Origin: Aidingimonas lacisalsi
GTDB taxonomy: Bacteria > Pseudomonadota > Gammaproteobacteria > Pseudomonadales > Halomonadaceae
Direction of reading: 5' to 3'
NCBI RefSeq assembly: GCF_008079445.1
Contig: NZ_VRYH01000001.1
Coordinates: 567,196 to 631,195 of the forward strand
DNA: 64,000 nt
Below, one piece after another: positions 28,044-38,758 of this stretch. The translations under genes were made by a program, and so were the position numbers. Each line of letters begins with the position of its first letter. The stretch's first letter is position 1. The notes under the pieces are model-generated. The model saw nothing but the letters and a program-made list of their open reading frames with translations. It searched no databases and was not told the origin of the DNA.

Positions 28044-29039
28044 GTGAAAAAGAAACGTCCGACATTACAGGATATTGCCGATCGGGTTGGCGCGACGAAA
28101 ATGACGGTCAGCCGTTGTCTGCGTGACCCGACAACGGTATCGGAAGGACTGCGAGAACGGATATTCGCAGCGGCAGAACAAGTCGGCTATATCCCCAATC
28201 GTGCGCCCGATCTCCTATCCAAGGCAACGAGCCGCTCGATAGGGGTGTTGGTTCCTTCACTCACGAATCAAGTGTTTGCGGATGTCATTGTCGGTATCGA
28301 AATGGTGACCGAGCCTGGCGGCTACCATCTCATGCTGTCCCATTATGGATATAGTGAACAGTTGGAGGAACGCAGTCTGGCGTCACTGCTCTCCTATAAC
28401 GTCGACGGAGTCATCCTTTCCGACAGCCGGCATACGCAGAGAACTCGTCGTATGCTCGAAACGGCAGGTATACCTGCCATCGAGATCATGGACACATGCC
28501 TTCCTCCCCTATATCAGGCCGTCGGATTCGACAATGTGCAGGCCTCTCACGATATGGTCTCTGAAATGATCCGGCGAGGACGTCGGCATATCCTGTATCT
28601 GGCAGTTCGGCTGGATGAGCGAACCCGACAGCGTGAAAAAGGCTATCGGTCAGCCATGGAGGCACATGGCCTTACCCCCATCACGCTACAGAGTACGCGC
28701 CGCTCATCCTATAGTGTCGGAGCGGAACTGATGGCTCAGATATTGACGGACTATCCTGATGCCGATGGGATCTTTTGTACCAATGACGACGTGGCCGTCG
28801 GGGCCTATTTCGAATGCTTGCGTCGTCATGTACCGGTACCTCGGCAGATGGCGATTGCCGGGTTCCACGGTCATGATGTCGGGCAGGTGATGGCACCACG
28901 ACTGGCGAGCGTCGTGACGCCACGAGAAGCGGTCGGCTCTCGGGCCGCGAATGAGTTACTGTCGCGGATTCGAGGTGAGCCCGTCAAGGAGACGACGATC
29001 GACTTGGCCTATCGCATCGAAGTGGGGGGGACGCTTTAA
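28044..29039 (+). CDS. gntR: Gluconate repressor GntR (LacI family)
   Basis: 331 residues. LacI-type DNA-binding head KKKRPTLQDIADRVGATKMT (residues 2-21), hinge, and periplasmic-binding-like effector domain. Large stretches such as YIPNRAP, SLTNQVFA, GFDN, CTNDD and AIAGFHGHDVGQVM agree with E. coli GntR as I recall it. Start taken as GTG 28044 (VKKKRP); TTG 28023 is the alternative, and neither has a strong ribosome site. It lies 65 bp after gntK. The palindrome at 24325-24338 is its expected operator; gluconate should release it. Confidence 0.88.
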   Translation: MKKKRPTLQDIADRVGATKMTVSRCLRDPTTVSEGLRERIFAAAEQVGYIPNRAPDLLSKATSRSIGVLVPSLTNQVFADVIVGIEMVTEPGGYHLMLSHYGYSEQLEERSLASLLSYNVDGVILSDSRHTQRTRRMLETAGIPAIEIMDTCLPPLYQAVGFDNVQASHDMVSEMIRRGRRHILYLAVRLDERTRQREKGYRSAMEAHGLTPITLQSTRRSSYSVGAELMAQILTDYPDADGIFCTNDDVAVGAYFECLRRHVPVPRQMAIAGFHGHDVGQVMAPRLASVVTPREAVGSRAANELLSRIRGEPVKETTIDLAYRIEVGGTL

Positions 29040-29103
29040 CCACGTCCCCGATGATGGACAGGGCTACGTAAAAGGAATGGTCTGAGAGGGCAGGCCGTCT
29101 GCG

Positions 29104-29493
<390 letters not shown>

Positions 29494-29575
29494 CTAGTGT
29501 CACGCCCGACATTATGTAACATCCAGCATGATGATGGGATAGCGGTTTACCAGCATACACCGGTTGGGAGAGGGA

Positions 29576-29601
29576 ATAAAAAAGGCCCCCAAACGGGGGC
29601 C
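29576..29601 (-). terminator. Rho-independent terminator after amtB
   Basis: On the minus strand GGCCCCC-GTTT-GGGGGCC (29601 to 29584) is followed by TTTTTT. It ends the glnK-amtB transcript 34 bp after the amtB stop. Confidence 0.92.
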
Positions 29602-29635
29602 AGGGGAGCACGCCAGCTCACTCGGTATATCGCCG

Positions 29636-30889
29636 TTATTTCTTGGTGGCGATGTTGAATTCGGGATAGGCTTCCAAGCCGCATTCGGCCAGATCGACCC
29701 CTTCGTACTCTTCTTCTTCGGTAACTCGGACACCCATGATGGCCTTGATGATCAACCAGACGACCAGGCTGGCCAGGAAAACCCAGGCGAAGATACCGAT
29801 GATACCGATGATTTGTGCACCGAAGGAGGCGCCACCATTCGACATGGGGACGACCAGCACTCCCCATATGCCGACGACACCGTGAACCGAAATGGCACCG
29901 ACCGGGTCATCGAGCTTCAGCTTATCCAACGCCACGATCGAGGCGACGACGATCAGACCGCCTATGACACCGATGATGGCTGAGCCCAGTGCGGAAGGTG
30001 CCAGCGGCTCGGCGGTGATGGCCACGAGGCCGGCAAGGGCACCGTTCAAAGCCATGGTCAGGTCGGCTTTGCGGAACCACAATTTCGCGAGGATCAGGGC
30101 GGCGATCACGCCTCCAGCGGCAGCGGCATTGGTGTTCACGAACACTTGTGCCACGTTGTTGGCCGATGCGCCGTCAGAGAGTTTGAGCTCCGAACCGCCG
30201 TTGAAACCGAACCAGCCCATCCACAGGATGAAGGTGCCCAGCGTAGCCAATGGCATGTTGGAACCAGGAATGGCATAGATGCTGCCATCCTTGCCGTATT
30301 TCCCCTTGCGAGGACCAAGTACCAGCACACCGGCGAGTGCGGCGGCTGCACCAGCCATGTGGACGATACCGGAACCGGCATAATCTGAATAGCCGATCTC
30401 GGCCAACCAGCCTCCGCCCCAGGTCCAGTAACCCGAAGTGGGGTAGATGATGCCGGTCATGACGACGGCGAAAGCGAGGAATGCCCACAGCTTCATGCGT
30501 TCTGCCACGGCACCGGATACGATCGACATGGCGGTAGCCACGAAGACGACCTGGAAGAAGAAGTCGGAGCGCAGTGAATAATACGGAGCATCATCATTGC
30601 CACTCGTGATCGCATCGACAGTATTTTCGGCACCGATCAGGAAGCCCAGGTTGGGAATGAAGCCCCCACCACTGCTGGAATACATCAGGTAGTAACCGAG
30701 CAGCAGATACATGGTGCAGGCAATGGCGAACAAGGCAATGTTCTTGGTCAGTATCTCGGCGGTGTTCTTGGCGCGGACCATGCCTGCTTCGAGCATGGCG
30801 AAACCGGCAGCCATCCACATGACGAGAACGCCACAAAGTAAGAAGTAGAATGTATCGAGCGCGTATGTCAGCTCTGTCAGTTCGGACAT
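29636..30889 (-). CDS. amtB: Ammonium transporter AmtB
   Basis: 417 residues, 11 transmembrane helices, inner-membrane trimer. DTFYFLLCGVLVMWMAAGFA and MLEAGMVRAKNTAEIL open the protein; GSGIVHMAGAAAALAG carries the first pore His and a second His is in AISVHGVVGIWG. No cleaved signal peptide is apparent. Start ATG 30889 behind AGGAGA. Follows glnK by 111 bp, the conserved glnK-amtB pair in which GlnK blocks the channel when nitrogen is plentiful. Confidence 0.94.
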   Translation of the reverse strand: MSELTELTYALDTFYFLLCGVLVMWMAAGFAMLEAGMVRAKNTAEILTKNIALFAIACTMYLLLGYYLMYSSSGGGFIPNLGFLIGAENTVDAITSGNDDAPYYSLRSDFFFQVVFVATAMSIVSGAVAERMKLWAFLAFAVVMTGIIYPTSGYWTWGGGWLAEIGYSDYAGSGIVHMAGAAAALAGVLVLGPRKGKYGKDGSIYAIPGSNMPLATLGTFILWMGWFGFNGGSELKLSDGASANNVAQVFVNTNAAAAGGVIAALILAKLWFRKADLTMALNGALAGLVAITAEPLAPSALGSAIIGVIGGLIVVASIVALDKLKLDDPVGAISVHGVVGIWGVLVVPMSNGGASFGAQIIGIIGIFAWVFLASLVVWLIIKAIMGVRVTEEEEYEGVDLAECGLEAYPEFNIATKK

Positions 30890-31000
30890 TGAATTTTCTC
30901 CTGAGCCAGCGTCAATTCTCGGTATCCGCTTTGGCGATGGTTTTGCAATCAGTCGTTGCAAACAGTTCCTGCGTCACTTGGGCACGGCAGAATCGCGCGC

Positions 31001-31366
<366 letters not shown>

Positions 31367-31404
31367 TCATGGCGTGCGTAAACGGCTTGCGCCTATGAAG
31401 CGCA

Positions 31405-31422
31405 TTGCGCAAAGCATGCCAG
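31405..31422 (-). promoter_or_regulatory. Sigma-54-like promoter for glnK-amtB
   Basis: On the minus strand CTGGCATGCTTTGCGCAA keeps the GG and GC dinucleotides with the required 10-bp separation and TGGCA of the -24 element; the -12 region is weaker than consensus TTGC. Correct distance and orientation to glnK. Confidence 0.5.
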
Positions 31423-31507
31423 AAGCAATTTTTCCCTTTTTTATCAGTAGATTATGACTGTAAGTTGGGTGCAATGCATCATGATGGATGGGTTGTCCGT
31501 TGGTATA

Positions 31508-31524
31508 TGCACCAATAGTGTGCT
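31508..31524. promoter_or_regulatory. Possible NtrC (GlnG) enhancer site
   Basis: TGCACC-AATAG-TGTGCT matches the NtrC palindrome TGCACY-N5-GGTGCA at 10 of 12 fixed bases and lies about 100 bp upstream of the sigma-54-like element, a usual enhancer distance. The rest of 31340-31643 is AT-rich and non-coding. Confidence 0.4.
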
Positions 31525-31643
31525 TCTCTTGAGTGCTAATGAATCATTTTGGGGCGGGTGAAGAGGTATGCGCTCGATGAGGATATTGCGTATTCTGTGC
31601 GACAGGACGAAACGTCAATGAGATAACTCGAGTGGAGACCATC

Positions 31644-32003
31644 ATGGCCAATAGCGATCCTATCAGCCGTCTGGCGCAACAGATCGGTGAACGGTTGCAG
31701 GGGGCCTCTCATGCTCCCGAGGAGATACAGCGCAGTGTGCAGAGTGTATTGCGCGGTGCCGTCGACCGTCTTGAACTGGTATCGCGCGAGGATTTCGATA
31801 TCCTGATGGATGTCCTGCAGCGTACAAGAACGCGTGTCGAAACGCTGGAGAGGCAAGTCGCGGCACTGGAAGCTCGAATGGGTGGCGAAGCGCTTCCTGA
31901 AGCAGACCCCATCCCCGACCAGGAAGCGGCATCCGACAAGCCGCCCGCAGAGGATGCAGGTGCCGGTGAAGTCTCGGAGAGCGGTGACGACAAGTCGCCT
32001 TGA
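31644..32003 (+). CDS. ubiK: UbiK, ubiquinone biosynthesis accessory factor (BMFP domain)
   Basis: 119 residues. The BMFP/YqiC core EDFDILMDVLQRTRTRVETL and ERQVAALEARM (residues ~50-85) forms a helical coiled coil; the N-terminal helix (PISRLAQQIGERLQG) is amphipathic. UbiK binds UbiJ and assists late aerobic ubiquinone hydroxylations. The C-terminal ~35 residues are acidic and Pro/Ala/Glu-rich, longer than in enteric homologues. ATG 31644 follows GTGGAG. It is 85 bp from comM, the common ubiK-comM pairing. Confidence 0.85.
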   Translation: MANSDPISRLAQQIGERLQGASHAPEEIQRSVQSVLRGAVDRLELVSREDFDILMDVLQRTRTRVETLERQVAALEARMGGEALPEADPIPDQEAASDKPPAEDAGAGEVSESGDDKSP

Positions 32004-32088
32004 TTTTGCCGGGTGAGCACTGTGGTTGACGCTATCGTCACCAAGCCACCGTACAACACAACATAGCCACGCAAGCGAGGGAACGCAG

Positions 32089-33597
32089 ATGACGCTGGCA
32101 ATCGTCAATACTCGGGCCGGCCTGGGGTTGGATGCCCCCGAGGTGCTGGTCGAGGTTCATCTGGCCAACGGTCTGCCGGGCCTGACACTGGTCGGATTGC
32201 CTGAAACCGCCGTCAAGGAGAGTCGCGAACGGGTACGCAGTGCCTTGGTCAATGCCGGCTTCGACTTTCCCAATACTCGCCGTATCACTCTCAATCTGGC
32301 ACCTGCTGACTTGCCCAAAGAGGGGGGACGGTTCGACCTGCCGATTGCACTGGGTATCCTGGTGGCTTCCGGTCAGGTGCCGGCTGAGACAATAGAGCGG
32401 CTGGAATGTATCGGCGAGTTGGCCCTGGATGGCAAGTTGCGTCCCGTTCCTGGAGTGCTGCCTGTTGCCTTGGCTGCCAAACATGCACAGCGGCGGTTGA
32501 TCGTGCCCAGGGCGAACGCCGATGAAGCTGCGCTGGCGGGGGAACTCGAGGTGCTGCCGGCGGACCATCTACTGGAAGTCGTGGCGCATCTATTGGGCCA
32601 GGAGCGCATTGCACCGCATCGGCGAGCGGATCTGGCCGTCGTTCCGGATAACGATAATGACCTGCAGGAGGTGCGTGGTCAGCACCAGGCGCGCCGCGCC
32701 CTGGAGGTAGCTGCCGCTGGTGGCCATAATCTGCTGTTTGCGGGCCCACCGGGAACGGGCAAGACCATGCTGGCGAGCCGGCTTCCGAGTATTTTGCCGC
32801 CCTTGATAGAAGACGAAGCCTTGGAAGTGGCGGCCATTCGTTCGGTGTGCGGTCTTCCCATCGATGAGCATTGGGGTCAACGCCCGTTTCGCACGCCACA
32901 TCACACGGCAAGCGCTGTGGCGCTGGTCGGCGGTGGCTCAAAACCTCGTCCCGGGGAAATCTCATTGGCGCACCAGGGTGTGCTTTTCCTGGATGAGCTG
33001 CCCGAGTTCAGCCGCAGCGTACTCGAAGTGATGCGAGAACCCATGGAATCAGGGTGCATTTCGATTTCCCGAGCCAGTCATCAGCGTCGTTATCCTGCAC
33101 GCTTCCAGCTAGTGGCGGCGATGAATCCGTGCCCTTGCGGTCATCTTGGTGATCCACGGCATCGTTGCCAGTGTACGGCGGCACAGATCCAGCGTTATCA
33201 AGCGCGATTATCGGGGCCGTTGCTGGATCGTATCGACCTGCAAGTGGAAGTGCCCGCACTACCGACGGACCAACTGACGGCACAGCAAACCGGGGAAAGC
33301 TCCGATGTGGTGCGTCAGCGCGTGGTCGAAGCTCGCCAACGCCAGGCCCGGCGTAGCACCTTGAATGCCTACCTCCCGGGTCGAGAGCTTGAGGAGGCTT
33401 GTCGCCTGGGCGCCGATGAACGGACCTGGCTGGCCGAGGTGCTCGATCGCCTGAACCTGTCGGCCCGAGCCTACCATCGCGTGCTCCGCGTTGCTCTCAC
33501 GTTGGCCGATCTGGCGGATGAAGAACGACCCACCAAACCCCATCTGATGGAAGCAATCGGGTTTCGACAACTGGACCGTCTGCTCAAGTCGGGGTGA
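32089..33597 (+). CDS. comM: YifB/ComM family AAA+ ATPase (Mg chelatase-like)
   Basis: 502 residues. N-terminal Lon-protease-like ChlI domain (residues 1-170), AAA+ core with Walker A GPPGTGKT at 219-226, Walker B LFLDELPEF, and C-terminal Mg_chelatase_C domain with a zinc-type CPCGHLGDPRHRCQC cluster. ComM is a hexameric helicase promoting branch migration during natural transformation in Vibrio and Acinetobacter; its presence alone does not show competence. Start ATG 32089 with AGGGAA 6 nt upstream, preferred over the longer frame. Confidence 0.92.
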   Translation: MTLAIVNTRAGLGLDAPEVLVEVHLANGLPGLTLVGLPETAVKESRERVRSALVNAGFDFPNTRRITLNLAPADLPKEGGRFDLPIALGILVASGQVPAETIERLECIGELALDGKLRPVPGVLPVALAAKHAQRRLIVPRANADEAALAGELEVLPADHLLEVVAHLLGQERIAPHRRADLAVVPDNDNDLQEVRGQHQARRALEVAAAGGHNLLFAGPPGTGKTMLASRLPSILPPLIEDEALEVAAIRSVCGLPIDEHWGQRPFRTPHHTASAVALVGGGSKPRPGEISLAHQGVLFLDELPEFSRSVLEVMREPMESGCISISRASHQRRYPARFQLVAAMNPCPCGHLGDPRHRCQCTAAQIQRYQARLSGPLLDRIDLQVEVPALPTDQLTAQQTGESSDVVRQRVVEARQRQARRSTLNAYLPGRELEEACRLGADERTWLAEVLDRLNLSARAYHRVLRVALTLADLADEERPTKPHLMEAIGFRQLDRLLKSG

Positions 33598-33609
33598 TGC
33601 AAGCCCTGG

Positions 33610-34110
33610 TCATAATGCCGTGGCATCGAAGGCCCCACTGAAGTCCCGTGACCAACGCGGCTCGTTGTCACCGGGACGTCGAAGTTCGAGCGTCAGTCGA
33701 TATGGCAATAGCTCGCGGTCGGAAAGCCGTAATATCGGGCCATCGGCCACTAACCGACTTTCCATCAGCCACTGATTGTCAGGCAGGTCGGCATCCGCCA
33801 TGCGGGGCTGCCAGTTGAGTACCTGAGGTCCATCGGAGACGGCGAGAAGTGCGCGCGTCAGTGTCTCACTGAAGCGTTCGGTATCCACGTTCAGGGTACC
33901 GTCGATCTCGGGCGCTGCCAGGAGCAACACCACATCCTCCGTGGGACGCGTCCAGACCGAGGTGGCTAGTACTTCTTCAGCCGCACGTTCACTCAGGCCG
34001 AAGAGAGCCTGTCGTAGGTCGGAAGGCTGATCAGACGTTGTGGCACAAGCACTCATCAATCCACCGGTCAGTAGCCAGACAAGCGTCCAGTGTCGATGAC
34101 GACGAGACAT
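33610..34110 (-). CDS. Putative lipoprotein of unknown function
   Basis: 166 residues with a lipoprotein-type leader: charged MSRRHRHW, hydrophobic LVWLLTGGL, then MSAC (Cys about residue 22). The remainder is soluble, with TEDVVLLLAAPEIDGTLNVD and a beta-strand-rich C-terminal part (MESRLVADGPILRLSDRELL), the pattern of outer-membrane-attached periplasmic proteins; YcfL/penicillin-binding activator-type lipoproteins are possible but I do not claim this. The start overlaps the hydrolase stop (TGATG), so it is translated with it. Convergent to comM. Confidence 0.7.
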   Translation of the reverse strand: MSRRHRHWTLVWLLTGGLMSACATTSDQPSDLRQALFGLSERAAEEVLATSVWTRPTEDVVLLLAAPEIDGTLNVDTERFSETLTRALLAVSDGPQVLNWQPRMADADLPDNQWLMESRLVADGPILRLSDRELLPYRLTLELRRPGDNEPRWSRDFSGAFDATAL

Positions 34111-35117
34111 CAGTTCATGATCCTGATGGCATGAGGATTGGGGGAGGTAGCTGTCTCGAGTTCGGCCAGATAGCACTCAAGCTCGGCAAATAGCTCGCGA
34201 CGAATGGTATCGGCCTCGTTGACCAAATGATGCCGCGCTTCCGGGTGGCAGTGGAAACGGGCATTGGGGAACTTGCGTTGCAGCACGTCGAGATTCCATC
34301 GCCAGTCGACGGTGTTGTCTTGTTTCCCTTGCAGGACCAGAACCGGTAAAGGATGAGCGGGCAGTGCCAGCAGGCGTGGCATCCAACGACGCATGGCGCT
34401 AATCCAGGCGACATCCAAGTGACTAGGCTGGAGCGGATCACTCGTACGCAGAAATTCGGCAAAATCGGCATCGGTGGAGTTGGCGCGAAACTTGCGCGGC
34501 AGAGTCCGTATGAATGGGCTAGCCACCCAGTGCAACCAACTCGACTGCGACCACCCCCAAGGGCGCACCAGCGGTGCCAGCAAAGCCAGTCCGGACCAAC
34601 GGCTCGCATCGCCCTGGCTCAAGGTATCGGTCGCGAGGATGGCGGCTCCGGTGCTCTGGCCGATACCCACCCAAGGGTGCGGAGCTAGCCCCTGCATTTC
34701 GAGATGGGACTGCAATGCAGCCAGACAGTCGCCGTAAACGGCGAAATCCTTGATGGAGGCACGTGGTCCATTGGACAGTCCATGGCCGGGCAGATCCCAT
34801 AGTACGACCTGCCAGCCCCGTGACAGCAGCAATTCCAGCAAATGGCGGTACAACCCCAGATGATCGAAGTAGCCATGTACCACGAACGCCGTGCCACATG
34901 GCGAGGCCGGTTGCCAGACTTGGGTCCAGAGGCGAAAACTCCCGGCATCCACGAAACCGACATGCAGTCCGATTTCCTCTGAAAGCAGTGGTGCCAACCG
35001 ATAGTGCTCAAGGTAACGGTCGAGCGACTGACCGAGGTGGCCAGCGCCGACTTCGGTCTGTTCGAAGGTGGCTGGTGTAATGGCACCGAGCGCTTTCAAA
35101 GCGGCGAAATCGGTCAT
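34110..35117 (-). CDS. Alpha/beta hydrolase, lysophospholipase-like
   Basis: 335 residues. Serine hydrolase fold: oxyanion segment FVVHGYFDHLGLY, nucleophile elbow GIGQSTGA (Ser about residue 157), Asp in VLVLQGKQDNTVD, and His in HPEARHHLVNE. It resembles PldB-type monoacylglycerol lipase/lysophospholipases, giving release of fatty acid from lysophospholipid or monoglyceride as the likely activity. No signal peptide. Its stop overlaps the start of the lipoprotein gene. Confidence 0.8.
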   Translation of the reverse strand: MTDFAALKALGAITPATFEQTEVGAGHLGQSLDRYLEHYRLAPLLSEEIGLHVGFVDAGSFRLWTQVWQPASPCGTAFVVHGYFDHLGLYRHLLELLLSRGWQVVLWDLPGHGLSNGPRASIKDFAVYGDCLAALQSHLEMQGLAPHPWVGIGQSTGAAILATDTLSQGDASRWSGLALLAPLVRPWGWSQSSWLHWVASPFIRTLPRKFRANSTDADFAEFLRTSDPLQPSHLDVAWISAMRRWMPRLLALPAHPLPVLVLQGKQDNTVDWRWNLDVLQRKFPNARFHCHPEARHHLVNEADTIRRELFAELECYLAELETATSPNPHAIRIMN

Positions 35118-35333
35118 TCATGTCTCCTTATGCTTCCATGCTAGCTCTCGGTAACTTGTCAGACCAGATTCTGCCTTCTGGAATTCAACTTTTGGTCGAG
35201 TCTTGAAGACCTGAGTGACAATTTCGGGTAGCATGTGGAAGCGTTTTCCACAAATAGTGTTACCGATAGAAACACCACAAAGATTCATTGGCCGGTCGTT
35301 CGACGGCCGGTGACAGCGCATCAGGAGACTTCC

Positions 35334-37508
35334 ATGACCGACCGTGTCAAACGCCACCGTCTCCAGGTGGCCTCCGAACTGGACCGCTTCATCAGTGACC
35401 AAGCATTGTCGGGAACCGGCATCGACGCCGACGCGTTCTGGGCCGGAGTCGATACCCTTTTCCATGATTTGACGCCGAAAAACCGCGAATTGCTCACCGA
35501 GCGCGAACGTCTCCAGGATGCATTGGATGCCTGGCATCGCGACAATCCCGGTCCGGTCAGCGACATGGCAGCGTATCGCGCCTTCCTGGAACGTATCGGC
35601 TATCTGGTCGAGGCACCGTCACAGGTCAACGCCACAACGACCCATGTCGATCGGGAAATTGCCGTTCAGGCCGGTCCGCAGCTGGTCGTACCGGTCAACA
35701 ACGCGCGCTATGCCTTGAATGCCGCCAATGCCCGCTGGGGGAGTCTCTACGACGCCCTTTACGGTACCGATGTCATCAGCGAAGAAGACGGCGCCGAAAA
35801 GGGTACCAGTTATAACCCCAAGCGTGGTGAAAAAGTCATTGCCTATGCCCGTGGCGTGCTCGATCAGGCAGCGCCGCTTGCGAACGGGTCGCATCACGAC
35901 AGCGTCGGTTATGCGCTACGAGACGGCCAGCTCGTTGTCACGCTGGCGGGTGGTCAGGAGACCGGCCTCAAGACGACTGAGCAACTGGTAGGTTACCAGG
36001 GGAATACTGATAAGCCGACGGCTGTCCTATTGGCCAACCATGGGTTGCATCTGGAAATTCAATTCGATGACGATCACCCGATCGGCAAGACGGATCCAGC
36101 CGGAGTGAAAGATCTCGTTGTCGAAGCGGCCGTGACTACCATCATGGATTGCGAGGATTCCGTGGCCGCAGTGGATGCCGAAGACAAGGTCGGTGTCTAT
36201 CGTAACTGGCTCGGTTTGATGCGTGGTGATCTGGAAGAGCAGGTCGACAAGGGCGGCAAGACCATCACGCGCTGCTTGCATGGCGATCGACAGTATTCCG
36301 CTCCGGATGGAGGACGGGTCACCTTGCCCGGACGTTCGTTGATGTTCGTACGCAACGTGGGTCACCTCATGACGACGCCAGCCGTGCTCGACGCCGATGG
36401 CAATGAGCTGCCGGAAGGGATTCTGGATGCTGTCGTCACATCGCTGATCGCCCTTCATGATCTCGGCAAAGGGGATGGTGAAGCGCGCAATTCACGTACC
36501 GGTTCCATGTACATCGTCAAGCCGAAGATGCACGGGCCCAGGGAAGTCGCGTTCTCCAATGAACTGTTCTCGCGGGTTGAGGATCTACTGGGCATGACCC
36601 GCGACACGCTCAAGATGGGCATCATGGATGAAGAGCGTCGTACTACCGTCAACCTCAAGGCGTGCATCAACGAAGCTGCCTCTCGTGTGGTCTTCATCAA
36701 TACCGGTTTCCTCGATCGTACCGGCGATGAAATGCACAGTGCCATGGAAGCCGGACCGATGATTCGCAAGGGCGACATGAAGAGCGCCAAGTGGATCGGC
36801 GCCTATGAGCGCAACAATGTGCAAATCGGCTTGGCGTGTGGACTGCGTGGTCGTGCCCAGATCGGCAAGGGCATGTGGGCGATGCCGGATCTGATGGCCA
36901 GCATGATCGAGCAGAAGATCGGCCATCCCAAGGCCGGAGCCAATACGGCCTGGGTGCCTTCCCCCACTGCGGCGGCACTCCACGCACTGCATTACCATCA
37001 AGTGGATGTGGACACCGTCCAGCATGATCTGGAGAGTCAAGGTGAACCGGATCTGCTGAATGATCTGCTGACCGTACCGGTGGCCGAGACGCCCAATTGG
37101 AGCGATGACGAGATCCAGCAGGAACTCGATAACAACTGCCAGGGGATTCTCGGCTATGTGGTACGCTGGGTCGAGCATGGCGTGGGTTGCTCCAAAGTGC
37201 CTGACATCCATGATGTCGCCTTGATGGAAGATCGAGCAACGCTGCGAATTGCCAGTCAGTTGCTGGCCAACTGGCTTTACCACGGTATCGTGACTCCCGA
37301 GCGAGTCCGGGAGACGCTGGAACGCATGGCGAAGGTGGTCGATGCCCAGAATTCCCATGATCCCGATTACACGCCGATGAGCGAGGATTACGAGGCATCA
37401 ACGGCCTTCAAGGCAGCCAGTGATCTGATCTTCAAAGGCCGGGTGCAGCCGGCTGGTTATACTGAGCCGTTACTGCACCATTGGCGTGCAGTGCACAAGG
37501 CGAAGTAA
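35334..37508 (+). CDS. glcB: Malate synthase G
   Basis: 724 residues, typical of the monomeric G isoform. Condenses glyoxylate with acetyl-CoA to malate in the cytoplasm. Recognisable segments: [58 protein letters not shown] and [20 protein letters not shown], the last two near the active-site Arg and catalytic Asp regions. ATG 35334 is preceded by AGGAGA; the upstream open frame is leader DNA. Functionally it connects with the glyoxylate-producing genes at the left edge. A terminator follows. Confidence 0.95.
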   Translation: MTDRVKRHRLQVASELDRFISDQALSGTGIDADAFWAGVDTLFHDLTPKNRELLTERERLQDALDAWHRDNPGPVSDMAAYRAFLERIGYLVEAPSQVNATTTHVDREIAVQAGPQLVVPVNNARYALNAANARWGSLYDALYGTDVISEEDGAEKGTSYNPKRGEKVIAYARGVLDQAAPLANGSHHDSVGYALRDGQLVVTLAGGQETGLKTTEQLVGYQGNTDKPTAVLLANHGLHLEIQFDDDHPIGKTDPAGVKDLVVEAAVTTIMDCEDSVAAVDAEDKVGVYRNWLGLMRGDLEEQVDKGGKTITRCLHGDRQYSAPDGGRVTLPGRSLMFVRNVGHLMTTPAVLDADGNELPEGILDAVVTSLIALHDLGKGDGEARNSRTGSMYIVKPKMHGPREVAFSNELFSRVEDLLGMTRDTLKMGIMDEERRTTVNLKACINEAASRVVFINTGFLDRTGDEMHSAMEAGPMIRKGDMKSAKWIGAYERNNVQIGLACGLRGRAQIGKGMWAMPDLMASMIEQKIGHPKAGANTAWVPSPTAAALHALHYHQVDVDTVQHDLESQGEPDLLNDLLTVPVAETPNWSDDEIQQELDNNCQGILGYVVRWVEHGVGCSKVPDIHDVALMEDRATLRIASQLLANWLYHGIVTPERVRETLERMAKVVDAQNSHDPDYTPMSEDYEASTAFKAASDLIFKGRVQPAGYTEPLLHHWRAVHKAK

Positions 37509-37523
37509 GCTCGAAGACGGGCT

Positions 37524-37560
37524 ACGCCCCTGCCGGGAGTTCGGTGGGGGCGTGTTTCTT
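37524..37560 (+). terminator. Rho-independent terminator after glcB
   Basis: ACGCCCC-TGCCG pairs with CGGTG-GGGGCGT (37524-37553, one mismatch), followed by GTTTCTT. 16 bp past the stop. Confidence 0.7.
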
Positions 37561-37638
37561 TGAGGTGCTGTCGATGATGCCTGGCTTGCGCTATCTTGAG
37601 TCGCAATACCCTTGCCGGAGTCAAGCCAGGAGTCACGA

Positions 37639-38052
37639 ATGACCGTAATGACCGCTGCTGCCATCGAGGAATTCCTCGATGAGGTCTTCCCTCATCGACA
37701 AGGCACCATCGAAGGGGTCGACGATATGCGAGCGACCATGAGTCTGGCGATTGAGGACGAGCATCTGCGCCCCGGTGCTTGTGTCTCCGGCCCGACCTTG
37801 GTGGGATTGGCGGACGTATGCCTGTATGTCGCCATACTGGCTCAGATCGGCCCAGAGCCCATGGCGGTGACGACCGATCTCACTTGCCACTTCCTGCATC
37901 GTGCTCGCGGCGATCGCGATCTGATCGCCAACGCGCGCGTGGTCAAGCTTGGCCAGCATCTGGTCGTGGGTGACGTGGAGTTGTTCTCGGCGGGTGAGGA
38001 GGCGCCAGTCGCCCTCGTGACCGCTACCTATACGCTGCCCGATGCTGACTGA
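37639..38052 (+). CDS. Hotdog-fold thioesterase (PaaI family)
   Basis: 137 residues from ATG 37639 with CAGGAG 8 nt upstream. Hotdog elements: LRPGACVSGPTLVGLADVCL (helix with the usual Gly/Asp positions), then VTTDLTCHFLHRARGDRDL. Family members hydrolyse acyl- or aryl-CoA thioesters; the specific substrate is unknown. Its last 25 bp overlap the end of the convergent DUF423 gene. Confidence 0.8.
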   Translation: MTVMTAAAIEEFLDEVFPHRQGTIEGVDDMRATMSLAIEDEHLRPGACVSGPTLVGLADVCLYVAILAQIGPEPMAVTTDLTCHFLHRARGDRDLIANARVVKLGQHLVVGDVELFSAGEEAPVALVTATYTLPDAD

Positions 38053-38420
38053 TAACGCCAGCCGCTCCATCCCAATGTCAGCCAGCCTGCCATCAGTAAC
38101 ACCCCTCCTAGCGGTGTCATGGACCCCAGCATGGATAGTCCGGTCAGGGTCAGGCCATACAGTGATCCCGAAAATAGCACCATACCCGACGCCCATAGCC
38201 ATAGCGTCAGGCTCTGGCCCTTGACGGCCAGGCTCTGTCGCCAGGCCATGACGCCCAAACAGGCCAGGGTATGCCAGGCTTGGTAGCGTACTGCGGTGTT
38301 GAATGCGTCGAGCATATGCGGCGATAGTTGATCTCCCAACCCGTGGGCGCCGAATGCGCCAGCCGCGACGGTGATGAAGCCGCTCAGGGCAACAGCGATC
38401 CAGGCAATACGAAAGGGCAT
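38028..38420 (-). CDS. DUF423 family small membrane protein
   Basis: 130 residues, four membrane helices. The family opening is ALSGFITVAAGAFGAHGL, followed by RYQAWHTLACLGV and FSGSLYGLTLTG, which match YgdD/UPF0382. Function unknown; inner membrane. ATG 38420 with AGGAGA 8-9 nt upstream. Convergent overlap with the thioesterase. Confidence 0.85.
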   Translation of the reverse strand: MPFRIAWIAVALSGFITVAAGAFGAHGLGDQLSPHMLDAFNTAVRYQAWHTLACLGVMAWRQSLAVKGQSLTLWLWASGMVLFSGSLYGLTLTGLSMLGSMTPLGGVLLMAGWLTLGWSGWRYQSASGSV

Positions 38421-38570
38421 GAATGAGGTCTCCTGACTGTCTATGCTGGGTATAGGTGTCGATCGCAAGGATGCATACGCGTCTCATTGCCGTTACTATG
38501 CCCGGCCATCAACGCGCCGGCTCCAGGCTGTCTTGTTCGCGTATCAAATCAATTCAGGGAGAAAAAAGCC

Positions 38571-38683
38571 ATGGAGACTCTCGTCAGCGACGCGACGGTG
38601 TCTACGAACCGATATTCCACCCTTCTATCCTCAAGCACCCTGAACTGGTCGACACCGATGTCTGGCCACCTAAGGATGCCTGA
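38571..38683 (+). pseudogene. Possible small protein gene with a one-base frameshift
   Basis: GGGAGAAAAAAGCC leads to ATG 38571, which reads METLVSDATV before losing coding character. In another frame from 38594 to TGA 38683 the product is DGVYEPIFHPSILKHPE then LVDTDVWPPKDA, which looks like a genuine small protein but has no start codon. One extra base near 38590 would join them into about 37 residues. I recognise no family. The remaining bases of 38421-38758 hold no other feature; no TPP riboswitch was found before thiS. Confidence 0.4.
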
Positions 38684-38758
38684 TACCCGGTTTTGGCGTT
38701 AAAATGAAGCCCCGCGTGTTGTTCGTGTCAGGCGCGCGGACTGAACTCGGAGGCAGCC

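Noticed and set aside
31463-31476. Second NtrC half-site GGTGCA at 31468
   Set aside because: Its partner half-site is missing at the required distance.
38421-38758. TPP riboswitch before thiS
   Set aside because: Looked for the CTGAGA and ACC-TGATCTGG elements; not found.
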